64,000 nt of DNA from Xanthobacter sp. NM-59 (GTDB lineage Bacteria; Pseudomonadota; Alphaproteobacteria; Rhizobiales; Xanthobacteraceae), in assembly GCF_021401125.1 (NCBI RefSeq), contig NZ_JACBFQ010000010.1:62001-126000 (forward strand). The letters are read 5' to 3'. Each line of letters opens with the position of its first letter. The stretch's first letter is position 1. A program made the position numbers and the translations under genes. A model generated the notes under the pieces. The model was not told the DNA's origin and made no database searches. It saw only the letters and a program-made list of their open reading frames with translations. Positions 26,644-35,533 of the stretch are shown here, in pieces.

Positions 26644-27625
26644 GGCACGCCTCCGAGACAGGTGCTGCTGTGGTGACAGGGCAGGCCGACAGGCGGCCGG
26701 GCGCGATGCTCACGAGGTCCGGCACGGCGATGCGGCACGCGGCACGCGCCAGCGGGCAGCGCGGGGCAAAGGCGCAGCCTTTCTCTCCGGCCGCCGAGGC
26801 GATGGATCCACGGATCTCGTTCAGCGGGCCCACCGAACAATGCTGCCCCGCCTCAAGCCGGGGCGAGGCGGCGAGCAAGCCGCGCGTATAGGGGTGCAGG
26901 GGAGTAGCAAACAGCACCTCGAACGGCGCTTCCTCCACCTTGCGGCCCGCATACATCACCGCCACCCGGTCCGCCCATTCGGCCACCACGCCCAGATCGT
27001 GGGTGATGAGAAGCAGGCCCATGGAAAGGTCCCGCCGCAGCGCGTCCAGAAGGTCCAGCACCTGCGCCTGGATGGTCACGTCCAGCGCCGTGGTGGGCTC
27101 GTCGGCGATGAGCAGGCGCGGCGAGCAGGCCACCGCGATGGCGATCATCACCCGCTGGCGCATGCCGCCCGACAATTCGTGGGGATATTCCGCCACCCGC
27201 CGCTGCGGCTCCGGGATGCGCACGAGGTCGAGGAGCTCCACCGCCCGCGCCCGCGCCGCCCCGCGCGACAGGCCCTGGTGGAGGCGCACCACCTCGGCGA
27301 TCTGGTCGCCCACGCTGAGCACCGGGTTGAGGGCGGTCATGGGCTCCTGGAACACCATGGCGATGTCGCGCCCGCGCACGTCGCGCAGCTCCCGGTCGCC
27401 CAGACGGGCAAGGTCGCGCCCGCCGAACAGCACCTCGCCGGAGGCGATGCGCGCCCGCTCGGGCAACAGCCGCAGCAGCGCCAAAGCGGTGAGCGACTTG
27501 CCTGAGCCGCTCTCGCCCACCAGTGCCACCGTCTCGCCGGCCTCCACCGTGAGCGAGACATCGCGCACCGGCGTCGCCTTCGGGAAGGCGATGGAAAGGC
27601 CCCGCACGTCGAGAAGGGCGCTCAT
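26624..27625 (-). CDS. Dpp/Opp-type ABC transporter ATP-binding protein (DppD-like)
   Basis: 333-residue ABC ATPase: Walker A GESGSGKSL, signature LSGGMRQRVMIAIAV, Walker B LIADEPTTALDVT, H-loop LITHDLGVVAEWADR, and C-terminal CAFAPRCPLARAACR. The start ATG overlaps the permease stop (ATGA) and has GGGAGG seven bases upstream. The frame is open further upstream but inside the permease gene. It works as a heterodimer with the DppF-like protein. Confidence 0.93.
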   Translation of the reverse strand: MSALLDVRGLSIAFPKATPVRDVSLTVEAGETVALVGESGSGKSLTALALLRLLPERARIASGEVLFGGRDLARLGDRELRDVRGRDIAMVFQEPMTALNPVLSVGDQIAEVVRLHQGLSRGAARARAVELLDLVRIPEPQRRVAEYPHELSGGMRQRVMIAIAVACSPRLLIADEPTTALDVTIQAQVLDLLDALRRDLSMGLLLITHDLGVVAEWADRVAVMYAGRKVEEAPFEVLFATPLHPYTRGLLAASPRLEAGQHCSVGPLNEIRGSIASAAGEKGCAFAPRCPLARAACRIAVPDLVSIAPGRLSACPVTTAAPVSEACHAAPVG

Positions 27626-28629
27626 TGCTGGCCCTCCCCCGACAGGCGCGGATTGAGCGCGTCGTTGAGGCCGTCGCCGATGAGGTTGAGGGCGAGCACG
27701 GTCGCGACGATGGCAAGCCCCGGCACGGCGGCGAGGTACCAGGCCGTGCGCAGCAGCTCCCGCCCGGCGCCGATCATGGACCCCCAGCTCACCACATTGG
27801 GGTCGCCCAGCCCCATGAAGGAGAGCGCGCTTTCCATAAGAATGGCGGTGGCCACCGTCACCGAGATGAGCACGATCACCGGCGGCAGCGCATTGGGCAG
27901 AATCTCGCGGAAGATGATACGGGCATGCCCGTAGCCCAGCGCGTGGGCGGCGGCCACGAGCTCCTTCTCCTTCAGTGCCCGGAACTGGGCCCGCACCAGC
28001 CGCGCCACCTGCGGCCACGACACCGCGCCGATGGCCAGGGCGATGGCCGGAATGGACGGCTCGGCGATGGCCACCAGGACGATCAACAGGATGAAACTGG
28101 GAATGGTCTGGAAGATCTCCACCAGCTTGACCAGCCCGTCATCCACCGCCCCGCCGAAATAGCCGGCGGTGGCGCCGATGAGAATGCCGGCGAGGAGCCC
28201 CACAATGGCGGCGGACGCGCCGATGAGGAGGCTCACCCGCGCCCCGTGGACCAGCCCCGCCAGCACGTTGCGCCCCAGGGCATCGGTGCCGAGGGGAAAG
28301 CGCGGATCCTGCCCCGGCCACAGCAGCGGGCGGCCCGCCAGCTCCAGCGGATCGTCCGGGAAGAGCAGCGGCGCCAGCAGTGCCGCGGCCGTCACGAAAA
28401 CAAGGATGAGGCAACCGGCCACCGCGGTCGGATTGGCGAGGAAGGCCCGGAGCGCCCGGCGGCCATGGGCCGGTGTGAGGCGCTGCACCTCCTGCGTCGC
28501 CGCGCGGGCTGCGTCGGGGGCATGGACATTGGGCCACGCCTCGGCCCCGGGGGAAGGCGGCAGGTTCTGCTCGCGGCTGGCCGCGATGCGGGCGCCGGCG
28601 GTTGGATTGAAGGTGTCCGTGCCGTGCAT
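27622..28629 (-). CDS. Dpp/Opp-type ABC transporter permease (DppC-like)
   Basis: 335-residue inner-membrane permease. A long polar N-terminal part of about 60 residues is followed by a first helix (AVAGCLILVFVTAAALLAPL), the FPLGTDALGRNVLAGLVHGA segment typical of DppC, further helices, and the ATPase-contact loop KELVAAAHALGYGHARIIFR. It overlaps the DppB-like gene by one base (TGATG) and the DppD-like gene by four. Confidence 0.92.
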   Translation of the reverse strand: MHGTDTFNPTAGARIAASREQNLPPSPGAEAWPNVHAPDAARAATQEVQRLTPAHGRRALRAFLANPTAVAGCLILVFVTAAALLAPLLFPDDPLELAGRPLLWPGQDPRFPLGTDALGRNVLAGLVHGARVSLLIGASAAIVGLLAGILIGATAGYFGGAVDDGLVKLVEIFQTIPSFILLIVLVAIAEPSIPAIALAIGAVSWPQVARLVRAQFRALKEKELVAAAHALGYGHARIIFREILPNALPPVIVLISVTVATAILMESALSFMGLGDPNVVSWGSMIGAGRELLRTAWYLAAVPGLAIVATVLALNLIGDGLNDALNPRLSGEGQQ

Positions 28630-29615
28630 CAGCGCACCTCGATCCGCGGGTCGAGCGCGGCCTGCAGGATGTCAATGGCCGCATTGATGGCCACCACCAG
28701 CAAAGAGGAGAGCAGGAGGATGCCCAGCAGCACGTGGAAATCGCGCCCCAGCACCGCCTCATAGGCGAGCCGCCCCAGCCCCGGCCAGCTATAGACCGTC
28801 TCCACCACCACCGCTCCGCCGAGCAATCCCGCAAGATGGATGCCGGCCATGGTGGTGACGGGGATGAGCGCGTTGCGCAGCACATGGCGGGTGGCGACAG
28901 CGAACGGCGAGAGCCCCTTGGCCCGTGCGGTTCGCACATGGTCCTGGGCCTTCACCTCCAGCATCTCGCCGCGGGTGAGGCGGGCATAGATAGCCACATA
29001 GAACAGCGCCAGGGAGAAGGCCGGCAACACCAGATAACGCGCCCGATCCAGAAGCATTTCGCCACCGGAGAACCCGGCGCCGATGGTCTCGGCGCCGCCG
29101 CTGGGCAGCCAGCCCAGCTTCACCGCGAACAGCACGATCAGCATCAGCCCGATCCAGAAGCTGGGAATGGAATAGAACAGCAGCGAGAGCACGCTCAGCA
29201 CCTTGTCCGGCACGCGCCCGGCAAAGCTCGCCATCACGGCGCCGAGGGCGATGCCCGTCAGCAGCGCGAAGCCGAGCGCGGCGCCCATGAGGCTCAAGGT
29301 GTTGGGCAGGCGCTCCGCGATGAGCTCAGCCACCGGCTGGTTGTAGCGGGGCGAGATGCCGAGGCTGAAATGAGCGAGGTTCCACAGATAGGTGCCGAGC
29401 TGCTGCAGCACCGGCAGGTCGAAACCGAACTTCGCCTTCAGCGCCGCCAGGGTTTCCTCCGTCGCCGCGCCCGCTTCACCCGCCAGCACGTCGGCGGCAT
29501 CGCCGGGCGCAAGGCGGAGCAGGAAGAAGTTGAGGATGACGATGCCGACGATGGTCGGCACCGATTGCAAGGCCGTGCGGCGCACCGCCGTGAGGATGCG
29601 GGGAAGCTGCCTCAT
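28629..29615 (-). CDS. Dpp/Opp-type ABC transporter permease (DppB-like)
   Basis: 328-residue inner-membrane permease with the DppB pattern: SVPTIVGIVILNFFLLRLAP at the first helix, FGFDLPVLQQLGTYLWNLAH, and a late HVLRNALIPVTTMAGIHLAG loop that contacts the ATPase. It starts 35 bp after the binding-protein gene and is coupled to the DppC-like gene. About six transmembrane segments are visible. Confidence 0.92.
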   Translation of the reverse strand: MRQLPRILTAVRRTALQSVPTIVGIVILNFFLLRLAPGDAADVLAGEAGAATEETLAALKAKFGFDLPVLQQLGTYLWNLAHFSLGISPRYNQPVAELIAERLPNTLSLMGAALGFALLTGIALGAVMASFAGRVPDKVLSVLSLLFYSIPSFWIGLMLIVLFAVKLGWLPSGGAETIGAGFSGGEMLLDRARYLVLPAFSLALFYVAIYARLTRGEMLEVKAQDHVRTARAKGLSPFAVATRHVLRNALIPVTTMAGIHLAGLLGGAVVVETVYSWPGLGRLAYEAVLGRDFHVLLGILLLSSLLVVAINAAIDILQAALDPRIEVR

Positions 29616-29650
29616 GGCCGGCCCCGCCAGATGCTGTCGCGGCCCATGGC

Positions 29651-31315
29651 TCAGGCCTCGATATAGACGTCGGCGAAGGACGCATCGACGCCGGTCACGC
29701 CGATGGTGTGGTTCTTCACCTTCCGATTGAAGATCGTCACGCCGTCGGGGGCGAGGAGGCCGACGGCGGCGACATCATCGTGCACCAGCTTCTGGAAATC
29801 GAACCAGAGCTGGCGGCGCGCCTGCGGATCCCTCTCGATCGCCGCCGCCTCCAGGAGACGATCGACCTCCGGATTGCTGTAGTGCGAGGCATTGGAGAAG
29901 GGCAGCCCGATGCGGAAGTTCCTGGACCACAGTGTGCGTTGCACGCCGAGGGTGGGATCAAAAAGGTTCTGCAGGGATTCCAGAGTAATGTCGAAGTCGC
30001 GGCTGGTATATGTCTTCTGGATATAGGTCGCGAAATCGAAGAATTGGAAATCCACCGGAATGCCCACTTTGGCCAGGGACTGTTTCACGAAGTCACCGGC
30101 GGCCTGGGTGTTGAACGGATTGGCATAAAGGCGCAGCGCAAAGCGCGTGCCGTCGGCCTTGCGCGGGTAGCCGGCCTCGTCCAGCAGAGCGTTGGCGGCC
30201 TTCAGGTCGTAGCCGTAGGGCTCGAGGGAAGGATCGACGAAAGCCTTCAGATTGGGGCTGATGACCGAGGCCGCGACCTTGCCATAGCCGAAATAGACCA
30301 CGTCCAGCAGCTTCTGCAGATCGATGGCCTGGGCGATCGCCAGCCGCACGCGCCGGTCCTGGAGCTGCGGCCGCTCGAAGTTGAAATAGAGCTGGGTCAT
30401 GCGCCCGGCATAGTCATAGCCCCTCGTTTCCGCCCCGAGGCCAGGCAGCGCCGAGACCCGCGCCAGGTCCGCATAGGGCACCGGCGGGCCACCGGCGAGA
30501 TCGAGCTCGCCGGCCTCGAATGCAGCGGAACGGGCGCTCTGGTCGGCGATGAAGCGCACCACCACGCGGTCGAGATAGGGCTTGCCCGCATCCCAGTAAT
30601 CGGGGTTCCGCTCAAGGATGATGTGACTGCCCCGCACCCACTCCCTGAAGAGGAAAGGGCCGGTTCCGATGGGCGCGGAACCGTTCTTGTTGGTGAGAGG
30701 GTCGGTGCCCTCATAGATATGCTTGGCAACGATCGGTGATTCGTTGGCGTCGAGCGCGGTGAGAAGATAAGTCGCCGGCTTCGACAGGCGGATGATCACC
30801 GTATGGTCATCCGGCGTCTCCACTGCTGTGACCGAGGCGAAGGTGCCGCGTCCGCGCGGGTGAATCTTCTTCAGGAGATCGAGGGAATAGGCCACGTCCG
30901 CCGCCGTGAAGGGCTGGCCGTCGTGCCACTTCACCCCCTCGCGCAGCTTGAAGGTGTAGGTGAGCCCGTCGGCGCTGACGTCCCACCGGGTGGCAAGGGC
31001 GGGCTGGGGATTGAAGTTGAGGTCATAGGTGAGGAGCCCCTCCGTCACCTTGGGCGAGATGCGCTGAGTCGGCCCTGCCGTGTGGGCGATGGTCACCAGG
31101 GTCGACGGCTCATGCTCGACCAGGAAGCGCAGCACGCCGCCCTTGACGGGCGCTGATCCCGCCCCCTCCGCCTCATCCTTGGCCCAGGCCGGCGCGAAGG
31201 CGCCACCGCCGCCGAGAAACAGCGCGGCAGCCCCGGCCAGAACCGTGCGCCGGTGGATTTCCCCACGGAAAGTCAAAGACTTCGCGGACGAGGCGGGGGC
31301 GGGAGGCAAGGGCAT
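29651..31315 (-). CDS. Dpp/Opp-type ABC transporter substrate-binding protein
   Basis: 554-residue family-5 binding protein. The N-terminus has a twin-arginine-like export signal (HRRTVLAGAAALFLGGGGAF) cleaved near AWAKD. The mature part shows GGVLRFLVEHEPSTL, LREGVKWHDGQPFTAADVAY and GTGPFLFREWVRGSHIILER, standard for peptide/nickel/glutathione binders. The ATG at 31315 with AAGGAG is preferred over an upstream frame start. It heads a nine-gene operon: importer (five genes), aldo/keto reductase, NtaA-type and LLM monooxygenases, and nitroreductase. The ligand is likely an organosulfur peptide or conjugate, inferred only from this context. Confidence 0.92.
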   Translation of the reverse strand: MPLPPAPASSAKSLTFRGEIHRRTVLAGAAALFLGGGGAFAPAWAKDEAEGAGSAPVKGGVLRFLVEHEPSTLVTIAHTAGPTQRISPKVTEGLLTYDLNFNPQPALATRWDVSADGLTYTFKLREGVKWHDGQPFTAADVAYSLDLLKKIHPRGRGTFASVTAVETPDDHTVIIRLSKPATYLLTALDANESPIVAKHIYEGTDPLTNKNGSAPIGTGPFLFREWVRGSHIILERNPDYWDAGKPYLDRVVVRFIADQSARSAAFEAGELDLAGGPPVPYADLARVSALPGLGAETRGYDYAGRMTQLYFNFERPQLQDRRVRLAIAQAIDLQKLLDVVYFGYGKVAASVISPNLKAFVDPSLEPYGYDLKAANALLDEAGYPRKADGTRFALRLYANPFNTQAAGDFVKQSLAKVGIPVDFQFFDFATYIQKTYTSRDFDITLESLQNLFDPTLGVQRTLWSRNFRIGLPFSNASHYSNPEVDRLLEAAAIERDPQARRQLWFDFQKLVHDDVAAVGLLAPDGVTIFNRKVKNHTIGVTGVDASFADVYIEA

Positions 31316-31372
31316 CTGCCATCTCCTTCGAGGCTGATCGGGAAGCCAACGATAGGGGCACGGCACATTTCG

Positions 31373-31410
31373 TCAATTGATTTTATATAAAATCGATGCA
31401 TTAACTGAAC
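31373..31410 (-). promoter_or_regulatory. AT-rich sulfur-operon control element, site 5 (between Dpp-type operon and tauD-like gene)
   Basis: Contains the perfect 16-bp palindrome GATTTTATATAAAATC (31379-31394). Read towards the Dpp-type operon it gives CGATTTTATATAAAATCAAT followed by TGAC, nearly the same 24 bases as site 6. It lies 58 bp from the Dpp binding-protein start and about 100 bp from the divergent dioxygenase start, so it may serve both. Confidence 0.65.
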
Positions 31411-31509
31411 TAAAGCGCGATCACGGTGCCGTCGCCCGGCGACGTGCTTGCCCGCGGACCCGTACCCGGGGCTGCCCGCCATACCCCGAAGCCCGCGAAA
31501 GGAAGGCCC

Positions 31510-32484
31510 ATGAGCAGTGCCACGCCCGCCCTCGCCCACTCCGCGGAGGCACCCGCCTTCGTGCCCCGTCACATCGCCGTGCATCCGCTCACCGGCCATA
31601 TCGGTGCCGAAATCGAGGGGCCGGACCTGACCCAACCGCTGGCGCAGGACGTGGTGGACGAGATCCGCGCCGCGCTCCTGAAGTGGAAGGTGGTCTTCTT
31701 CCGCGACCAGCCGCTCACCCACGCGCAGCATGTCCAGCTGGCGCGCGCCTTTGGCGCCCCCACCATTGGTCACCCCGTGTTCGGCTTCGTGGAGGGTCAT
31801 CCGGAGGTCTATTCCATCGGCCGAGATCGCTTCGCCACCCGCCATACGGGCGAGCCGCTGATCCGCCCCTGGACCGGCTGGCACACGGATGTCACCGCCG
31901 CGGTGAACCCACCTGCCGCCTCCATCCTGCGCGGCGTGGTGATCCCGCCTTATGGCGGCGACACCTTCTGGACCAATCTCGCGGTGGCCTATGAGGCGCT
32001 CTCTCCCACCCTGCGGGGCTTCATCGACACGCTGCGCGGCGTCCACGCGTTCTCCCCGCCTGAAGGCCAGAGCGCGACCGCGGACTTCAACGACCGGAAC
32101 CGGCGCCGCCCGCTGGAGAGCGAGCACCCGCTGGTGCGGGTGATTCCGGAGACCGGCGAGCGGGTGCTGTTCGTCAGCCCTTCCTTCCTGAAGCGCGTCA
32201 CCGGCCTGTCGCCGCGCGAGAGCCAGCAGATCCTGGAGCTGCTGTTCGAGCACATCACCCGGCCGGAATTCACCGTGCGCTTCCGCTGGCGGGAAGGCTC
32301 CATCGCCTTCTGGGACAACCGGACCACCGCCCATCTCGCCCCACGCGACATCTACAGCCTCGATTTCGACCGCCAGCTCTATCGCATCACCCTCAAGGGC
32401 GAGGTGCCGCTGGGCGTGGACGGGCACCCCTCCACCGCCATCGAGGGCGATCCCCTCGATGCGTTTTCCGCCGGCCACTCCTGA
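31510..32484 (+). CDS. TauD/TfdA-family Fe(II)/2-oxoglutarate dioxygenase
   Basis: 324-residue dioxygenase. Iron ligands are visible as WHTDVTA (His125, Asp127) and TTAHLAP (His275); Arg292 in YRITLKG binds 2-oxoglutarate. Enzymes of this group hydroxylate taurine, other sulfonates or alkyl sulfates next to the sulfur group, releasing sulfite or sulfate. HPLTGHIGAEIEG at the start and FGAPTIGHPVFGF are typical of the sulfonate/alkylsulfatase branch. The ATG at 31510 is preceded by GGAAGG. It is monocistronic, with a strong terminator after it, and divergent from the Dpp-type operon. Taurine specificity cannot be claimed. Confidence 0.9.
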   Translation: MSSATPALAHSAEAPAFVPRHIAVHPLTGHIGAEIEGPDLTQPLAQDVVDEIRAALLKWKVVFFRDQPLTHAQHVQLARAFGAPTIGHPVFGFVEGHPEVYSIGRDRFATRHTGEPLIRPWTGWHTDVTAAVNPPAASILRGVVIPPYGGDTFWTNLAVAYEALSPTLRGFIDTLRGVHAFSPPEGQSATADFNDRNRRRPLESEHPLVRVIPETGERVLFVSPSFLKRVTGLSPRESQQILELLFEHITRPEFTVRFRWREGSIAFWDNRTTAHLAPRDIYSLDFDRQLYRITLKGEVPLGVDGHPSTAIEGDPLDAFSAGHS

Positions 32485-32508
32485 GAGCGATCCCTCCCGG
32501 CGAACCTC

Positions 32509-32546
32509 GCCGGGCCTGCCTGAACCGCAGGCCCGGCCTTTTTTTT
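32509..32546 (+). terminator. Rho-independent terminator after the TauD-type gene
   Basis: Perfect 11-bp stem GCCGGGCCTGC / GCAGGCCCGGC with a 7-base loop, followed by eight T residues (32539-32546). It lies 24 bp after the stop codon. The next gene on the strand starts at 32601. Confidence 0.88.
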
Positions 32547-32600
32547 CCTTCACCGGCGGACCGACCCGTCCGACCGACACAGACAGAAGCGCTTGCCCCC

Positions 32601-32945
32601 ATGAGCCGTGACCGCCTGTTCCTGATTTCCCCGGGCTTCGAGGACCCCGCCGTCCCCGGACGCACTTTCTTCTGCCCTGACTGCAACCAGGTGGAAGGCT
32701 TGCTCGCCGCCAACCCCAGGCTCACCGAGGCGATCGACGTGGTGCGGGTGCCGTTCGCAAGACCCCGCGCGCCCGTCGTCGCCCTGCTTGGCGAGGAGAA
32801 TCAGAGCCTGCCGGTGCTGATTTTCGGCGATACGGCCCCCGCGCCCGCCGATGCCCTCAGCCACCAGGACCTGCGCTTCGTCACCGACACCCGCCGCATC
32901 CTGGAGCTGATCGCCGAACGCCACGGCGTGCCCCTCCCCCATTGA
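32601..32945 (+). CDS. DUF3088 family protein (small CxxC protein)
   Basis: 114-residue soluble protein that fits the DUF3088 pattern: RLFLISPGFEDP, TFFCPDCNQVEGLL with a CPDC pair (residues about 25-28), LLGEENQSLPVLIFGD, and a C-terminal HGVPLPH. The CxxC near a beta-alpha-beta start and a later Ser-Leu-Pro suggest a thioredoxin-like fold, though this is inferred. It follows the tauD terminator and precedes a DszC-like flavoprotein gene by 34 bp, so it probably shares that gene's transcript. Possible thiol-redox or sulfur-carrying role; function is not established. Confidence 0.75.
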   Translation: MSRDRLFLISPGFEDPAVPGRTFFCPDCNQVEGLLAANPRLTEAIDVVRVPFARPRAPVVALLGEENQSLPVLIFGDTAPAPADALSHQDLRFVTDTRRILELIAERHGVPLPH

Positions 32946-32979
32946 GCGACGCCGTCGCCCACCCACAAGGACCTGTCAC

Positions 32980-34215
32980 ATGAGCCAGATCGACGACGCC
33001 TGGGGCGCCGGCCCCTCCGAACGCTATGAAACGCTCGCGAGCCGGTTCCGCTCCATCTTCCGCACCATCCGCGAGAGCGCGGTGGACCGCGAGCAGACCC
33101 ATCGCCTGCCGCGCGAGGAAATCGCCGCCCTCAAGGCGTCCGGCTTCACCACGCTGCGGCTGCCGCAGGACGAAGGCGGCTTCGGCGCCACCTTGCCCGA
33201 GCTGTTCAACCTCTTGATCGAGCTGGCGGAAGCCGATCCGAACGTCACCAATGCCCTGCGCGCCCATTTTGGCTTCACCGAGGAGGTGCTGAACTCCCCC
33301 TTCAAGGATTATCGCGACCGCTGGGTGAAGCGCATCGCCGCGAAGGAAACCACCGGCAGCGGCTTCTCCGAGGCGGAAAACACGGTGGGGCACTTCTCCA
33401 CCCGCCTCGTGCGCGACGGCGACAACTGGCGCCTCGACGGCGAGAAATACTACACCACCGGCTCGCTCTTCGCCGACTGGATCAATCTCGGCGCCGATGA
33501 CGAGAATGGCGAGCTCATCCTGGCCCAAGTGCCCACCAGCGCCCCCGGCGTGACCATTCTCGATGACTGGGACGGCTTCGGCCAACAGCTCACCGCCTCG
33601 GGCACGGCGCGGTTCAAGGACGTCACCCTGAGCGACGACCTCATCAATCCGCAGCGCAAGCGCTTCCGCTATTCGGTGGCTTTCTACCAGCTGGTCCACC
33701 TCGCCACCCTGGCCGGCATCGGGCGGGCGGCGGCGGGCGATGTGGCGCGGCTGGTGGGCGCCCGCAAGCGCGTGTTCAGCCACGGCAATGCGGATCGCGC
33801 CGGCGCGGATCCACAGATTCTCCAGATGGTCGGCAAGGTGCGGGCCAGCGCCTATGGCGCCGGCGCCACCGTGCTGAAGGCCGCCGAGGCGCTGCAGCGC
33901 GCCTTTGAGGCACGGGAGCGGGAAGGCTCCGAGGGACAGGACCTCACCGCCGCGGTCGCGGACCTGGAAGTGAACCAGGCGGTCACGGTGGTGACCTCTC
34001 TCATCCTCGACGCCACCACCCTTCTGTTCGACGCCCTCGGCGCCTCGTCGGCCAAACGCGGCGTGGGGCTCGATCGCCACTGGCGCAATGCCCGCACCCT
34101 CTCCTCGCACAATCCGCGCATCTATCGCGAGCGGATCGTCGGCGATTTTGCGGTCAACGGCACCTGGCCGCCCGGCGCCTACCGTGTGGGCATCGCCGCT
34201 GGCCATGCGCGCTGA
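32980..34215 (+). CDS. Acyl-CoA-dehydrogenase-fold flavin monooxygenase, DszC/SfnB-like (copy 2)
   Basis: 411-residue flavoprotein of the DszC/SfnB branch: TLRLPQDEGGFGATLPELFN, NWRLDGEKYYTTGSLFADWI, ILDDWDGFGQQLTASGTARF and the C-terminal GVGLDRHWRNARTLSSHNP. These segments are nearly identical in kind to copy 3 at 37454 (NARTIASHNP). They differ more from copy 1. It likely oxidises an organosulfur substrate with FMNH2. It follows the DUF3088 gene and precedes an importer operon that has its own control site. Confidence 0.88.
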   Translation: MSQIDDAWGAGPSERYETLASRFRSIFRTIRESAVDREQTHRLPREEIAALKASGFTTLRLPQDEGGFGATLPELFNLLIELAEADPNVTNALRAHFGFTEEVLNSPFKDYRDRWVKRIAAKETTGSGFSEAENTVGHFSTRLVRDGDNWRLDGEKYYTTGSLFADWINLGADDENGELILAQVPTSAPGVTILDDWDGFGQQLTASGTARFKDVTLSDDLINPQRKRFRYSVAFYQLVHLATLAGIGRAAAGDVARLVGARKRVFSHGNADRAGADPQILQMVGKVRASAYGAGATVLKAAEALQRAFEAREREGSEGQDLTAAVADLEVNQAVTVVTSLILDATTLLFDALGASSAKRGVGLDRHWRNARTLSSHNPRIYRERIVGDFAVNGTWPPGAYRVGIAAGHAR

Positions 34216-34290
34216 CACACACACCCGCGCATCCGGATCCGCCCCGGGCGCGCGGGTGTGCCCGAGAGGGGCAGTTCTGCCGCCCGCCAC

Positions 34291-34330
34291 GATTTTAAAT
34301 TAAATCAATTGACATTATATATTATAAACA
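34291..34330 (+). promoter_or_regulatory. AT-rich sulfur-operon control element, site 6
   Basis: Near-palindrome GATTTTAAATTAAATC (34291-34306) followed by AATTGACATTATATATTATA. The first 24 bases, starting one base earlier with C, match site 5 with only two or three differences and the same orientation towards the downstream operon. The TTGACA at 34309-34314 resembles a -35 element. It is about 180 bp upstream of the binding-protein start at 34507. Confidence 0.62.
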
Positions 34331-34506
34331 ACCATCATCTGAAAAGGCTGCAGCCCCCGTCGGCGCTCCCTCCTCGCCACGGCGCCCCCAACCAGTCGAA
34401 GCGCCCGCCACGCGCCCCGGCGACGCCGCACCAGGCATTCCCTGACCAGCCCTCCCCGACCGGGCGCTGCCGACCCCACATGAACACAGGCGAAAGGAAA
34501 AGACAG

Positions 34507-35523
34507 ATGCCGACCCGCCGGATCCTCGGACGCCTTCTCGCGCTCGGTCTTGCCGTTGGCGGCGCGCTATGCGCCGTGCCCGCCTTCGCCGAAGGCGTGT
34601 TGCGCATCTCGCAGCAGTTCGGCACCCTCTACACGCCCTTTCATGTCATGAAAGAGAAGAAGCTTATCGAGAAGCATGGCAAAGCTTTGGGCGTCGACAT
34701 CACGGTGGACTGGACGCGCCTGTCCGGCGGCGCCGCGGTCAATGATGCCCTGCTCGCCGGCAACATCGACATCGCATCCGCCGGCATCGGGCCGTTTCTC
34801 ATCTTGTGGGACAAGACACGGGGCACGCCGAACGAAGTGAAGATCGTCGGCGCGTTCGGCGCACAACCGAATTATCTGCTCACCAACAATCCCAACGTAA
34901 AGACCATCAAGGACTTCACCGAGAAGGACAAGATCGCCATGCCGGTGGCTGGCGTCTCGGTTCAGGCGCGGATTCTCCAGTTGGCCAGCGAGCAGACATT
35001 CGGGCCCGGCAAGGCCAAGACGCTCGACCCCTTGATGGTGACGCTGCCGCATCCCGACGCCACCGCCGCGCTGATCTCCGGCAGCACGGAGATCACGGCT
35101 CATCTTTCCAATCCGCCATTCCAGAACCAGGCGTTGAAAAGTCCCAACATTCACAAGGTGTTTTCGTCCTACGACATCTTTGGTGGCCCGATCACGCCCA
35201 CCGTGGCCTATGCCACGGAGAAGTTCCGGAAGGAAAATCCCAAGACCTACCAAGCCTTCTTCGACGCCTTTGCCGAGGCAACCGAATGGGTGAAGGCGCA
35301 CAAGACGGAAGCGGCCGCGATCTATGTGCAGGTCGAGCAGTCGAAGCTCGATTCGGCCTTCATCGAAGAAGTGCTCTCCAGTCCGGACACGCAATACACC
35401 CTCGTTCCGAGTGGTACGCTCAAGTTTGCCGATTTCATGAACCGTATCGGCGCCATCAAGTCCAAGCCCGCAAGCTTCAAGGACTATACTTTCGAGGACC
35501 TGCACGCCGGCTCCGGATCGTGA
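34507..35523 (+). CDS. SsuA/TauA-like ABC transporter periplasmic binding protein
   Basis: 338-residue binding protein with a Sec signal peptide (residues 1-28, ending PAFAEG). The mature part shows GVLRISQQFGTLYTPFHVMK, GAAVNDALLAGNIDIASAGI, and TAALISGSTEITAHLSNPPF: an NMT1/SsuA-type fold in which the ligand site is read from these loops. AAAGGA lies eight bases before the ATG. Codon use looks slightly less GC-rich than in the neighbouring genes. It is first in an SBP-ATPase-permease operon downstream of AT-rich site 6. Ligand unknown. Confidence 0.87.
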   Translation: MPTRRILGRLLALGLAVGGALCAVPAFAEGVLRISQQFGTLYTPFHVMKEKKLIEKHGKALGVDITVDWTRLSGGAAVNDALLAGNIDIASAGIGPFLILWDKTRGTPNEVKIVGAFGAQPNYLLTNNPNVKTIKDFTEKDKIAMPVAGVSVQARILQLASEQTFGPGKAKTLDPLMVTLPHPDATAALISGSTEITAHLSNPPFQNQALKSPNIHKVFSSYDIFGGPITPTVAYATEKFRKENPKTYQAFFDAFAEATEWVKAHKTEAAAIYVQVEQSKLDSAFIEEVLSSPDTQYTLVPSGTLKFADFMNRIGAIKSKPASFKDYTFEDLHAGSGS

Positions 35524-35533
35524 GCCGTTGCGG

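Noticed and set aside
32980-34215. Ordinary acyl-CoA dehydrogenase of fatty-acid oxidation
   Set aside because: The C-terminal and flavin segments match the DszC/SfnB oxygenase group, and the gene is embedded among sulfur genes rather than beta-oxidation genes.
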